Positions 48,756 to 57,811 of a stretch of DNA of 64,000 bases are shown piece by piece; position 1 is the stretch's first letter, and every line of letters starts with the position of its first letter. Source of the stretch: Peptococcaceae bacterium BRH_c4a (GTDB lineage Bacteria > Bacillota > Desulfotomaculia > Desulfotomaculales > Desulfocucumaceae); the NCBI GenBank assembly GCA_000961585.1, contig LADN01000020.1:1-64000 (forward strand). Reading direction: 5' to 3'. The position numbers were made by a program, and so were the translations under genes. A model generated the notes under the pieces. The model was not told the DNA's origin. It ran no database searches and was given only the letters and a program-made list of their open reading frames with translations.

Positions 48756-51062
48756 TTGCGTCAAAAAGAGATAAATCCATGTTTTATTAGTTCATATATA
48801 CCAAAAGAGTGTGGGATTGCTACTTTTACGCACAATTTGTTCACTTCATACCAAAATTTGTATGCATCAGCCGGAAAAATTGTAGCAGTAGGTGTACTTC
48901 CTGAAGGTAACTATCCCCCGGAAGTCAATTTTTTCTTTGACAAAAATAAAGTATCCGACTACACCAGAGCCGCTGGGGACATCAATGCAACTGACCTGCA
49001 GGTGGTCAACCTTCAGCACGAATTCGGCCTGTATGGCGGTCCTGAGGGACGCCATATTGCAAGGCTGCTGGAAAAGCTAAAAAAACCAGTTGTAACAACT
49101 ATCCATACTGTACTTCAAGAACCCACTCTGGGTTATTATACCTCCCTCATCGAGGTTATCCAACGCTCCCAGCGGGTATTAGTAATGAGCAACAAAGCTA
49201 TTGAGATCCTTCAGGAGATATACTACGTGCCCCGGGAGAAAATCGTGATGATCCCGCACGGCGTGCCCGATCTTCCTTTTGTTGAGACAGAGTATTTCAA
49301 AAAGGAACTGGGCCTGGCCGGTCGTTTTGTGCTCCTTTCCTTTGGCCTGTTGAGCCCCGGGAAGGGATTCGAGCTTGTCCTGGAAGCCCTGCCCGAAGTC
49401 GTCCGCAACCACCCCGATTTGCTGTACATTATACTTGGAAAAACCCACCCGGAAGTGGCTAAGATTCATGGGGAAAGGTATCGTGAGAGCCTTCAGAAAT
49501 TGGTTTACGAAAAACAACTGGAAAATAACGTGCTGTTTATCGATAAATTTGTAACGAACGAAGAGCTGTATAACTACATCAGCGCCTCCGACGTGTATGT
49601 AACTCCCTATCTCTCTCAAGAGCAGATCACCAGCGGGACGCTGGCTTATGCTGTGGCGCTGGGCAAGGTGGTGGTCTCCACCCCCTACCATTATGCCCAG
49701 GAAGTGCTTGCCGAAGACCGTGGTCACCTGGTGCCCTTCAATAACCCGAAAGCGCTGGCCAGGACCCTGAGCTGGATTTTATCCCACCGGGAGGACATGC
49801 CCAAGATGCGCCTGGCCGCTTACGAATACGGGCGATCGATGATCTGGCCCAGGGTAGCCGAGCTTTACCACGACCTGTTTAAAGAAGTTTATAAAGAATT
49901 TTCGTTGAAAAAATTACAGAAAATAAGCGTGGTCTACAAGAACAGCCAGGATTATCTGAGAAGACGCAATTTGTACAGGATGTTTCTGCGTATGACTGAT
50001 GATACCGGCATCTTCCAGCATACCAAATACGGTATTCCAGACCTGAAGCATGGTTACTCCGCCGATGATGTCGGGAGGGCACTGGGGATAATTATGAAGG
50101 TGGCCTGCGTTGACAAGGAGCCCGGCTATTATCAACTGGCCCAAAAATACCTTGCCTTCATACTTTATGTGCAGAAAGAGGACGGGCGTTTCCATAATTT
50201 TGTAGGTTACGACCGTCGAATTTTGGACGAAGACGGTGGCGATGATACCTTTGGCCGCATATTGATGGGGCTGGGCAGTGCTGTGGCCCTGAGTACGGAC
50301 CAGTCTGTGGCCACTCTGGCAAAGGAAATATTCGACCGGGCCATAGTAGGCCGGGAAACGGGACTGCCGCTGTCCACCTATCCAAAGTCGGTGGCCTACG
50401 GCATTTGTGGATTATCCGAATACTTCAAGAAATTTCCTGAGGCACAGGAGGCGGGCGAACTGCTCAGGGCAGGAGCAGATTACCTGGTCAAACTCTACAA
50501 AGAGAATAAAAGGCCGGACTGGGACTGGTTTGAGCCCTCTGTTACCTACTCCAATGCCAAGCTGCCCTTCGCCCTGATGATGGCGCACGGCATCCTTAAG
50601 GAAAAAGTTTATCTGGAAACGGCACTGGTGACTTTAAACTTTCTGACCAGCATACAGTATAATGGCACTTACTTCGACCTGGTGGGAAACAAGAACTGGC
50701 TTGTTTGCGGGGAGGAGAGGGCTTTTTTTGATCAGCAGCCCGTAGAGATTGGCTGTCTGGTAGAAGCATACTGCGAGGCCCTGCGACAAACCAATGACAA
50801 AAACTACCGTGACCTGGCAAATAAAGCCTTCAGCTGGTTTTTCGGCAAAAACAAACGGGGAGAGTTGGTGTATAACCTGAAGGAGGATTATCCTCTGGAC
50901 GGTCTCACCGAAACGGGCAGCAATGCAAACAGCGGAGCAGAATCGGTGTTGGCCTTTGCCCAGGCCATAACTTGCCTGAAAGAAGTAAGTATACGCAAAA
51001 ATCTCGGCCGAAAAACAGAGCTGGCAAAAACAATAAAAGATCCGTATCCGGTCGGCAACTAG
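48756..51062 (+). CDS. GT4 glycosyltransferase fused to an (alpha/alpha)-barrel domain
   Basis: This 768-residue protein starts with TTG at 48756 behind GAGGAAGGTG. Residues 1-395 are a GT-B glycosyltransferase: FISSYIPKECGIATFTHNLF, VVNLQHEFGLYGGPEGRHIA, LLSFGLLSPGKGFELVLEAL and a donor-loop region ending TPYLSQEQITSGTLAYAVAL. Residues about 400-750 are helical with internal similarity (ALGIIMKVACVDKEPGYYQL, DGRFHNFVGYDRRILDEDGG, SYSNA-like and GCLVEAYCEAL segments), as in (alpha/alpha)6 glycosidase-type barrels. A short overlapping frame (48713-48790, with AAGGAAGGAG) may couple translation. It likely transfers and trims or senses a mannose polymer; this is inferred from context. Confidence 0.82.
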   Translation: MRQKEINPCFISSYIPKECGIATFTHNLFTSYQNLYASAGKIVAVGVLPEGNYPPEVNFFFDKNKVSDYTRAAGDINATDLQVVNLQHEFGLYGGPEGRHIARLLEKLKKPVVTTIHTVLQEPTLGYYTSLIEVIQRSQRVLVMSNKAIEILQEIYYVPREKIVMIPHGVPDLPFVETEYFKKELGLAGRFVLLSFGLLSPGKGFELVLEALPEVVRNHPDLLYIILGKTHPEVAKIHGERYRESLQKLVYEKQLENNVLFIDKFVTNEELYNYISASDVYVTPYLSQEQITSGTLAYAVALGKVVVSTPYHYAQEVLAEDRGHLVPFNNPKALARTLSWILSHREDMPKMRLAAYEYGRSMIWPRVAELYHDLFKEVYKEFSLKKLQKISVVYKNSQDYLRRRNLYRMFLRMTDDTGIFQHTKYGIPDLKHGYSADDVGRALGIIMKVACVDKEPGYYQLAQKYLAFILYVQKEDGRFHNFVGYDRRILDEDGGDDTFGRILMGLGSAVALSTDQSVATLAKEIFDRAIVGRETGLPLSTYPKSVAYGICGLSEYFKKFPEAQEAGELLRAGADYLVKLYKENKRPDWDWFEPSVTYSNAKLPFALMMAHGILKEKVYLETALVTLNFLTSIQYNGTYFDLVGNKNWLVCGEERAFFDQQPVEIGCLVEAYCEALRQTNDKNYRDLANKAFSWFFGKNKRGELVYNLKEDYPLDGLTETGSNANSGAESVLAFAQAITCLKEVSIRKNLGRKTELAKTIKDPYPVGN

Positions 51063-51121
51063 GAGCCCAAGAATAAGGCTTCTGGCATAAAATTAATTGT
51101 TACTTAACGGAGGTTTTATTC

Positions 51122-54100
51122 ATGGGCGTTGAACGGTTGAACGATTTAGAGGCACTTTTCAACGAGAGCATTAATGAGGCTATTGAGAAGGCAAAGGTGT
51201 TTAATGAAGTAGATGTGGTAATCGGCATCCCTTTTTATAATGAAAAAGATATCCTGCCGGAAGTGCTGAAAGTGCTGGATGAGGGGCTGGCCAATCTTCA
51301 GGACATGAGCAAGTCTCTAATAGTCTGCGTGGGGGACCCCGTAGGGGCAGAAACGCTGGAATCCATCAGACGTCTGGATTTAAAGGCCCCTCACCTCGAA
51401 TTTCTGATGAAGCCCGGGAGCAACGGCAGGGGGGCCAGCATAAGGGCGATACTGGAGATAGCCAATATGCTCGAGGCCGATGCGGTTATATTTGCGGCCG
51501 ACCTGAGGCGGGAGGAAGGCAGGGGGCTGCAGTCCGACTGGATCGGGCGCCTTATAGAACCCATCAGAAAAGAATATGATTTCGTGGTGACATCTTTCCA
51601 CAGGCACTATTTTGAGAACCTTTTGGGAAGCCTTTTCACGGCCCAGCTGCTGGAGGTATTTTACGGATACAATGTCAAGGGCTCTTTGAGCGGTGTTTAT
51701 GCCATGTCCCACGACACCGTGGAGGATTTTTGCGCCGATATAAAATTTTGGATTGACACCACACAGGGGTTTGGAATCGACCCCTGGCTGGTTAGCCGGG
51801 CTATGCGCTGGAACAAAAAGATTTGCGAGGTGGAGCTGGGCACCAAGTTTGGGGAAATCTCCATTGAAAAACTAAATTACATTTTTAAGGAAAACGCCAG
51901 ATCATTGTTTGAATGTATAAAGAGGGATGAGGATTACTGGACCGGCAGCAGGTTAATCATCAGGACGCCCGATATTTATGGCGGCAGGACCAATGAGAAA
52001 CCCTACAAGCCTACCCCTTCTGTCCTTCGGGACCTGACCCGGTTCAGATACAGTTACAGCCAGTACAAAATACTTTGTGACACATCATACTACGACCACC
52101 TTTACGAAGGCAGCAAAGACATTGAGTGGGTACCTGACAAAGAGCTCAGCATAGAGGGAAAAACATGGGCAGATATCGTATACCGCATGCTGTTTAAGTA
52201 CGGGTTTGTCACCGGCGTGTGCAGCGACGATCTCCTGGACGAACTCACTTTTGCCTTCAACGGGAGGGTGTCCAGCTTCATTGGGAACATTCAGTCCATG
52301 GAGGAACGGCTGGGAAATATCGTTAATATTGATATAGATTTTATTCTCTCAAGTGAGGTGTCGTCGGCTAAAGAAGAACAGAGAAAAGATTTTCTAAGGT
52401 TGAGGGATCACTTTTTCCTGTTGTGGGATCAAAAGGACCTGGAAACGAAGCCGCCCCTCATCCCGGCCCACTACCTGGAATTTATACCAGGCATACCTAC
52501 CGTCCTGCCCAAAAAAATAGAGGGGCGGAAAGGCAAGGTTGTTTCGTCGGAAGAAATGTTCCACCGCCTTCAGTCCCGCTATCAGGAAGCTTTTGGCAGC
52601 TTTCTCAGCGACGGGCTGGGGACGTCGGAAAATTTAGATTCTAAAACGATAATCGGGTGTATGAAAGAATTCATGATCGAACTGGAAAAAACTATGGAAT
52701 GGCTGCTGCCGGGGGACCTGTACACCGAGGAGGGAATCGGGCAGGTAGTAGACGGCATTTTCCGGCTTTTCCACTCTCCCATGATTTTTTCCATGAAAGA
52801 CGAGCTCATAAGGGAGATGCTGCTCCGGTTTCCGCCGCTCAATGTGATGATTCCTGCGGGATGCAAGAATCCCAGGGAGCTCATTAATAAAATGGACGTC
52901 AGGGATGCCGCCAGCCTGGCCAACCTGGTTGAGACCCGGAAGCACGGGGACAGTTCACTTTTGTGGCTGCTGGACAATTTGAGGCCGGACGGAATGGACG
53001 AGGTGGAGCTCAAGCCTGTCGTACTGGGTAAAAAGGTGCTTAACGGCACAGTGAAGCTGGGGAATATCTCCGACTTCAACAAGATCGCCACCAGGATTGT
53101 GGTCGGGCCTCTGAATAAAGGTATGGGAGGGGACTACCCAAAGCTGCGCTTCTGCCTCTTTGTAGCCAGGCACATTATGATGGCCGAAAATTACGACATT
53201 CTCTGGAGAAATTACGCCAAGGAGAAAAAAAACCTTGGCGGCAAGATCCGCAACTCCCTGGTTGGGCGTTACGAGACCATTGCCTTCTCCGCACACAATT
53301 TATTTGAAAACCACCACCACCGTGCGCTGATCAGCCAGTTTCGGGCGCTGTCACAGAGGCTGGCGGATGTGGGCCAAAACGAGAAGGCCCGGCTGATAAA
53401 AAATATGTGTGACGGCTACGGCCTTAGCCAGGTCCTTGCCGACGGCACATTCCTGCCGTGCTCGGTTTGGAGTTGGTCCAGCTACAGCTACAAGGGCGGA
53501 AAGGGTATCCCTACCTCGCTTTCCAGCCATGTCGAGGAGAAGTGGTTCAACCACGACTTCCTTGAGGAAATATATGAAGAGCTGGGCTACGACCCCGGAG
53601 AAATAATGGAAACGGTGATTCAGCTCATAGGTGAGGGTAGGGCCAGCGAAAACCTTATAGACGTCCTTTTGGGAATAAGGCCCAAAGATGTGACCGTAGT
53701 GGTGCAGGAGTCCCAGGATTACCCACCGGCGAAGCAGCTTGCCAGATATGCGGGCAATCCTATGCTGAGTCCAATTAAAGAGCACCCGTGGGAAAGCAAG
53801 TATGTCTTAAACACGGCGGCCTTCCGGGTAAAAGACAGGGTCTACCTGCTCTACAGGGCGCATGGAGATGATGATGTGTCGCGGATCGGGCTGGCTGTGA
53901 CGGACGGCTGCAATGTGCTGGAGAGACTGCCGGAGCCTGTGTTTGTGCCACAGGACAAGACGGAAAAAAAAGGTGTCGAAGACCCGAGGGTGGCCATATT
54001 CGACAACAGGATATATATGCTTTACACTGCCTATGACGGTGTCATGGCACAGGTTTCGGCCGCTGCCATAGGGCTGGATGACCTGTTGAACAAAAGATTT

Positions 54101-54706
54101 GACAAATGGGAAAGAAAGGGCCTTGCTTTCCAGGACATCTGGGACAAGGACGCCATACTGTTTCCAGAAAAAATAAATGGCAAATATATTATTTACCACC
54201 GGATAGAGCCCAGCATATGGATGGTGCATCTGGATAAGCTGGAGTTTCCGGCGCCCAAAAAAAAGCACTCCATTATTCTGGGACCCCGTTCGGGATGGAT
54301 GTGGGACTCCCTGAAAATAGGAGCGGGCTCCCAGCCCATCAAGACCAAATACGGCTGGCTGCTTATCTACCACGGTGTCGACCGCAACAGGGTGTATCGC
54401 CTGGGTGTTGTCCTGGTCGATCTCGCCAATCCGGAGCGCTTACTCTACCGTTCGCCAAATCCGGTCCTCTCTCCCGAAACCGAGTACGAGATCGGAAAGG
54501 AAGGGGAGAGCTGGGTGCCAAATGTTGTTTTCACCTGCGGTGCGGTTCCGGCTCATGACAAGGAAGTGCTGGACGCCGGGGACGAAATACTGGTTTATTA
54601 CGGCGCTGCGGATACCCATATATGCCTTGCCACCGGCCGGGTCGGTGATCTGATACCGGAATCCGTCAGGCAGGAGGTTGAGAGAAAGAGCAGTCAGGAA
54701 ACTTAA
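51122..54706 (+). CDS. GT2-like glycosyltransferase fused to a GH130 phosphorylase
   Basis: In this 1194-residue protein, residues about 25-330 are a GT-A glycosyltransferase: DVVIGIPFYNEKDILPEVLK, KPGSNGRGASIRAILEIANM and DAVIFAADLRREEGRGLQSD (metal-binding D-x-x motif region), then an acceptor helix part. Residues about 330-865 match nothing I recognise and are mostly helical. Residues about 870-1185 are a full GH130 propeller: QLARYAGNPMLSPIKEHPWE, KKGVEDPRVAIFDNRIYMLY, DSLKIGAGSQPIKTKYGWLL and WVPNVVFTCGAVPAHDKE. One chain therefore holds both sugar transfer and phosphorolysis. It has no signal peptide. The ATG follows ACGGAGGTTT. The linker is the part most likely to hold something new. 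Confidence 0.88.
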   Translation: MGVERLNDLEALFNESINEAIEKAKVFNEVDVVIGIPFYNEKDILPEVLKVLDEGLANLQDMSKSLIVCVGDPVGAETLESIRRLDLKAPHLEFLMKPGSNGRGASIRAILEIANMLEADAVIFAADLRREEGRGLQSDWIGRLIEPIRKEYDFVVTSFHRHYFENLLGSLFTAQLLEVFYGYNVKGSLSGVYAMSHDTVEDFCADIKFWIDTTQGFGIDPWLVSRAMRWNKKICEVELGTKFGEISIEKLNYIFKENARSLFECIKRDEDYWTGSRLIIRTPDIYGGRTNEKPYKPTPSVLRDLTRFRYSYSQYKILCDTSYYDHLYEGSKDIEWVPDKELSIEGKTWADIVYRMLFKYGFVTGVCSDDLLDELTFAFNGRVSSFIGNIQSMEERLGNIVNIDIDFILSSEVSSAKEEQRKDFLRLRDHFFLLWDQKDLETKPPLIPAHYLEFIPGIPTVLPKKIEGRKGKVVSSEEMFHRLQSRYQEAFGSFLSDGLGTSENLDSKTIIGCMKEFMIELEKTMEWLLPGDLYTEEGIGQVVDGIFRLFHSPMIFSMKDELIREMLLRFPPLNVMIPAGCKNPRELINKMDVRDAASLANLVETRKHGDSSLLWLLDNLRPDGMDEVELKPVVLGKKVLNGTVKLGNISDFNKIATRIVVGPLNKGMGGDYPKLRFCLFVARHIMMAENYDILWRNYAKEKKNLGGKIRNSLVGRYETIAFSAHNLFENHHHRALISQFRALSQRLADVGQNEKARLIKNMCDGYGLSQVLADGTFLPCSVWSWSSYSYKGGKGIPTSLSSHVEEKWFNHDFLEEIYEELGYDPGEIMETVIQLIGEGRASENLIDVLLGIRPKDVTVVVQESQDYPPAKQLARYAGNPMLSPIKEHPWESKYVLNTAAFRVKDRVYLLYRAHGDDDVSRIGLAVTDGCNVLERLPEPVFVPQDKTEKKGVEDPRVAIFDNRIYMLYTAYDGVMAQVSAAAIGLDDLLNKRFDKWERKGLAFQDIWDKDAILFPEKINGKYIIYHRIEPSIWMVHLDKLEFPAPKKKHSIILGPRSGWMWDSLKIGAGSQPIKTKYGWLLIYHGVDRNRVYRLGVVLVDLANPERLLYRSPNPVLSPETEYEIGKEGESWVPNVVFTCGAVPAHDKEVLDAGDEILVYYGAADTHICLATGRVGDLIPESVRQEVERKSSQET

Positions 54707-54750
54707 ATACAGTTCCAAATTATGCAATTTACTAAGAGAGGTAGTTAGTT

Positions 54751-55698
54751 ATGAAGCCTTATCCCCTATTATTTAAACCTTCATTAAAAAAGCGCATATG
54801 GGGAGGTTCAAAAATAAAAGAAATTTTTGGTTATCCAGGTCCATGTGAAAATATTGGCGAAGCTTGGGTTGTTTCAGATCATCCTGAAGGTAAGAGTATT
54901 ATTATAAATGGTGAATTTTCAGGGGAGTCGTTAGGTGTATTGTTAGAAAAATGTCCTGAATGGTTTGCTAACATTAATTTAGAAAAATTCCCTTTATTAG
55001 TTAAGGTATTAGATGCAAATGATAATTTATCTATTCAGGTTCACCCGGATGATCAATATGCCATGAGAAATGAAAATGGAGCAAGTGGTAAAGCAGAATG
55101 CTGGTATGTGATAGACTCCGAACCTGGAGCCGAAATTATCTTTGGTCATAATGCCAAAAACAGAAGTGAATTTATACAATTATCAAAAGAGAATAAATGG
55201 GATCAATTACTTGCACCAGTCCCAGCCAGGGCGGGAGATTTTTTCTTTATTCCCAGTGGTACGGTGCATGCAATGGGAAAAGGGATTTTACTACTCGAAG
55301 TACAACAAAACTCAGATATAACCTACCGAATCTATGATTATGAGAGAAAAGGTTTAAATGGCGAAAAAAGGGATTTGCATTTTGAGAAAGCCATTGAAGT
55401 AATTGATTTTCAATCTACAGGTTATAAACCTAAACCTTATACAGTTGAAGAAGATTTCGCAATAACAACTTTAGTATCATGCAATTACTTTACCGTAGAA
55501 AGATGGCTGATTAAAAGCACACATGATTTAAAGCTTTTTAAAGTTTTTTTATTAATCTTTATTGTTAATGGAAGTGGAGAACTTATCTATAATGATGGTT
55601 CTATATTATTAACAAAAGGCACCAGCATTATGATTCCGGCCAATATGGGTGAATGTCGAATTGTTGGTAAAATTGAGGCGATAATAAGCTATATATAA
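54751..55698 (+). CDS. manA: mannose-6-phosphate isomerase, class I
   Basis: This 315-residue cupin enzyme interconverts fructose 6-phosphate and mannose 6-phosphate. RIWGGSKIKEIFGYPGPCEN, then IGEAWVVSDHPEGKS is the N-terminus; NLSIQVHPDDQYAMRNENGA followed by SGKAECWYVIDSEPGAEIIF carries the zinc ligands (Q, H, and E of K-A-E-C); FFFIPSGTVHAMGKGILLLE gives the last His. It is a short, Firmicutes-type enzyme. Its DNA is strikingly more AT-rich than the neighbouring GC-richer fusion gene, suggesting separate acquisition. No phosphomannomutase is in the window. Confidence 0.94.
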   Translation: MKPYPLLFKPSLKKRIWGGSKIKEIFGYPGPCENIGEAWVVSDHPEGKSIIINGEFSGESLGVLLEKCPEWFANINLEKFPLLVKVLDANDNLSIQVHPDDQYAMRNENGASGKAECWYVIDSEPGAEIIFGHNAKNRSEFIQLSKENKWDQLLAPVPARAGDFFFIPSGTVHAMGKGILLLEVQQNSDITYRIYDYERKGLNGEKRDLHFEKAIEVIDFQSTGYKPKPYTVEEDFAITTLVSCNYFTVERWLIKSTHDLKLFKVFLLIFIVNGSGELIYNDGSILLTKGTSIMIPANMGECRIVGKIEAIISYI

Positions 55699-55725
55699 AA
55701 TTTATAAAAGGACTCTACTCCGGGT

Positions 55726-56493
55726 TCAATACTGCAGCCTTGAGTTTTGCAGGTAATCGCAAACGAAATCCTCTCCCCTGAAAATGTTAAACTTCGTTTC
55801 AACATGATCGGGCATAAAGGTGAGGTTATTAACCAGTATCCTCACCATGAAATTCCTTATGGTGATATCCGGACCGGAAAGGTTTTTTCCGAATACCCTG
55901 TCCATGGTGGAAAAGCATTGATCAAAGGCTGTATTTGACTGGTGGGGCATGGCGTGGGAGATAACCAGTATTTCGGTATACTTTCTTTCCATGAAGGTGC
56001 CCACATTGCCGGCCATAATCTTCATGCCGCTTTCCTTAAAAAGCCCCAGGCTTTCCTCCAATGGGCTTATACCACACCAGAAATACGACCAGGGGTTTTC
56101 CCCGGGGATAGTTTTTTCGCCTGATTTAACGTTTTTTACCAGGATACCGTCATCCTTCCGGAAAAGCTCAACAATCCCATGCTTTCCGGTAGCTTTGCAG
56201 TAGGCCTCCGCCGGTCCGGTCCTGGAGCAGGTAAATATTCTTTGGAAGTTCACAATGATTTCAGAATGATATTGGATAGACGGCAGTGATTTTAATGACT
56301 GTAAAACACTGACCACCAGTTCCTGAACGCTGCCTCCAAAGGGGGAAGTTGTTGACAGGGTAATGTCTTTGCTTTTACTCAGTGAAAACATTGATTTTAC
56401 GCGCATTGCCAGTAGCGCTGCAAGAGCCAGAATTATAAGCAATACCGGCAGAAAAAGCATCCTTGCCATTTTGTCCTTTTCGCTCCTGTCCAT
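55726..56493 (-). CDS. membrane-anchored protein of unknown function
   Basis: This 255-residue protein has one membrane helix at residues about 10-30 (ARMLFLPVLLIILALAALLA), then an external part with no motif I recognise: SPFGGSVQELVVSVLQSLKS, IIVNFQRIFTCSRTGPAEAY, PGENPWSYFWCGISPLEESL. It is convergent with manA and 86 bp downstream of another reverse-strand gene, perhaps an operon. The outer domain has a few scattered Cys. I make no functional claim. Confidence 0.65.
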   Translation of the reverse strand: MDRSEKDKMARMLFLPVLLIILALAALLAMRVKSMFSLSKSKDITLSTTSPFGGSVQELVVSVLQSLKSLPSIQYHSEIIVNFQRIFTCSRTGPAEAYCKATGKHGIVELFRKDDGILVKNVKSGEKTIPGENPWSYFWCGISPLEESLGLFKESGMKIMAGNVGTFMERKYTEILVISHAMPHQSNTAFDQCFSTMDRVFGKNLSGPDITIRNFMVRILVNNLTFMPDHVETKFNIFRGEDFVCDYLQNSRLQY

Positions 56494-56579
56494 TTATGAT
56501 TTTTATTCGCCCCGGCTGACAGGATACCCTTTAACAGTTCCCAAAAAAATTCACCTTATGGAGATATGTTTTAAACCAA

Positions 56580-57707
56580 TCATTTGTACGACAGGCTTAT
56601 GGTGACTTTTTCCTCGGATATGTCAATTCCAGTCAGTTTATACAGTTTCATGCTTTCCGGCAGGGGCAGGCGGAATCCTGAATTTGCGGCCAGTTCACCA
56701 AGTACTTCAGTGGTTACAGGGATTTCGTCCAGGATCATACTCTTGATTCCCAGTTTTACCGCAGTGTTTTCTCCCACAGGGATCAGAGTCCCTCCAAGGG
56801 TGAAAGTGGAATTGGATTTGGTATCCTTTCCGGTCAACATAAAAATGCCCTGCTTCAGGTTAACGGAAAGACCCCTGAGGTTTTCATCCGGGGACCGCTG
56901 TAGAGCCCCGTTAAGATTTTTTTCAGATATCTCCACTGAAACACCGCCGGGGCCTAACCATAACCTGTCCGGCTCCACGTTTTGCCAGGGGAATCTGGCT
57001 GCCGCCCCTATCAGTAAATCAAAAAGATTGATGGATGAAAGGAGCTTTCTTTCCAGCAAGGTCACTTGCTGGGCCAGGTCCCGGGAGGTTCTTTTTATCT
57101 TTTCAAGGTATTCCTGGCGCTGTTCAGAAATCTTTTTAACGTCTTGTATTTGAACCCCCAGGGCCTTATTCCGGCGGTCCAGCCCTTCAACAACATCATT
57201 GAGAGCTTTCTCCTTCTGCAGAGAGGCTATACAGGCATTTTCAGCCTGTTTGCATGTTTTACCCTGCTGATCCAGTATAAAGGAAACCATAATGGATCGG
57301 TTTAACAGATCGCTAAGGCTGGAGGATTTAATTAAAATGTCTAAAAGGCTCCAGTAGCCATAGCGGTACTGAAAATTTATCCAGGGGCTTACCTTCAGTA
57401 AGCTGTCTTTTTTTATTTCCAGGGCTTCATTAAATTCATCCAGGGCGTCATTTCTTTTTTGCCGGGTTTCTATGAGATCTTTTTCAATCAGATTCTTTTT
57501 TTCTTCGGCCTTTTTTTGTTTAAGATCCAAAACCAGAAGCTCCTGAGTCAGTAAATAAGCATCTCCCTCCAGGACGGATATGGCCTGATGGGACTTTTGC
57601 CTTTGATCCCCCTCCGCCCTGCTAAAAGACGGATAAATGCTGGAATAGAAAATAATTGCCGCTATAATTGATATTATTAAAGGTATATTCACAACATTCC
57701 CCGGCAT
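56580..57707 (-). CDS. secreted or membrane-anchored coiled-coil protein, unknown function
   Basis: This 375-residue protein has a signal/anchor helix at residues 5-25 (VNIPLIISIIAAIIFYSSIY), then a long coiled coil (about 35-110 and 150-215; heptads rich in Lys, Glu, Leu such as KQKKAEEKKNLIEKDLIETR) interrupted by WINFQYRYGYWSLLDILIKS, the arrangement seen in PcsB/EnvC-like wall-hydrolase regulators. The C-terminal 150 residues are beta-rich (GVSVEISEKNLNGALQRSPD, KLGIKSMILDEIPVTTEVLG) with no hydrolase motif. It may regulate envelope work, by resemblance only. AAAGGAAG precedes the ATG. Confidence 0.65.
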   Translation of the reverse strand: MPGNVVNIPLIISIIAAIIFYSSIYPSFSRAEGDQRQKSHQAISVLEGDAYLLTQELLVLDLKQKKAEEKKNLIEKDLIETRQKRNDALDEFNEALEIKKDSLLKVSPWINFQYRYGYWSLLDILIKSSSLSDLLNRSIMVSFILDQQGKTCKQAENACIASLQKEKALNDVVEGLDRRNKALGVQIQDVKKISEQRQEYLEKIKRTSRDLAQQVTLLERKLLSSINLFDLLIGAAARFPWQNVEPDRLWLGPGGVSVEISEKNLNGALQRSPDENLRGLSVNLKQGIFMLTGKDTKSNSTFTLGGTLIPVGENTAVKLGIKSMILDEIPVTTEVLGELAANSGFRLPLPESMKLYKLTGIDISEEKVTISLSYK

Positions 57708-57811
57708 GTTGCTGCTTCCTTTCAGTAATGCTATACTGCATTTACTATTATAGTTTACTCCACCTTTTACTGCATTGAAATACTTAAAAAACTATCAAGG
57801 AGGTCTCCGGC

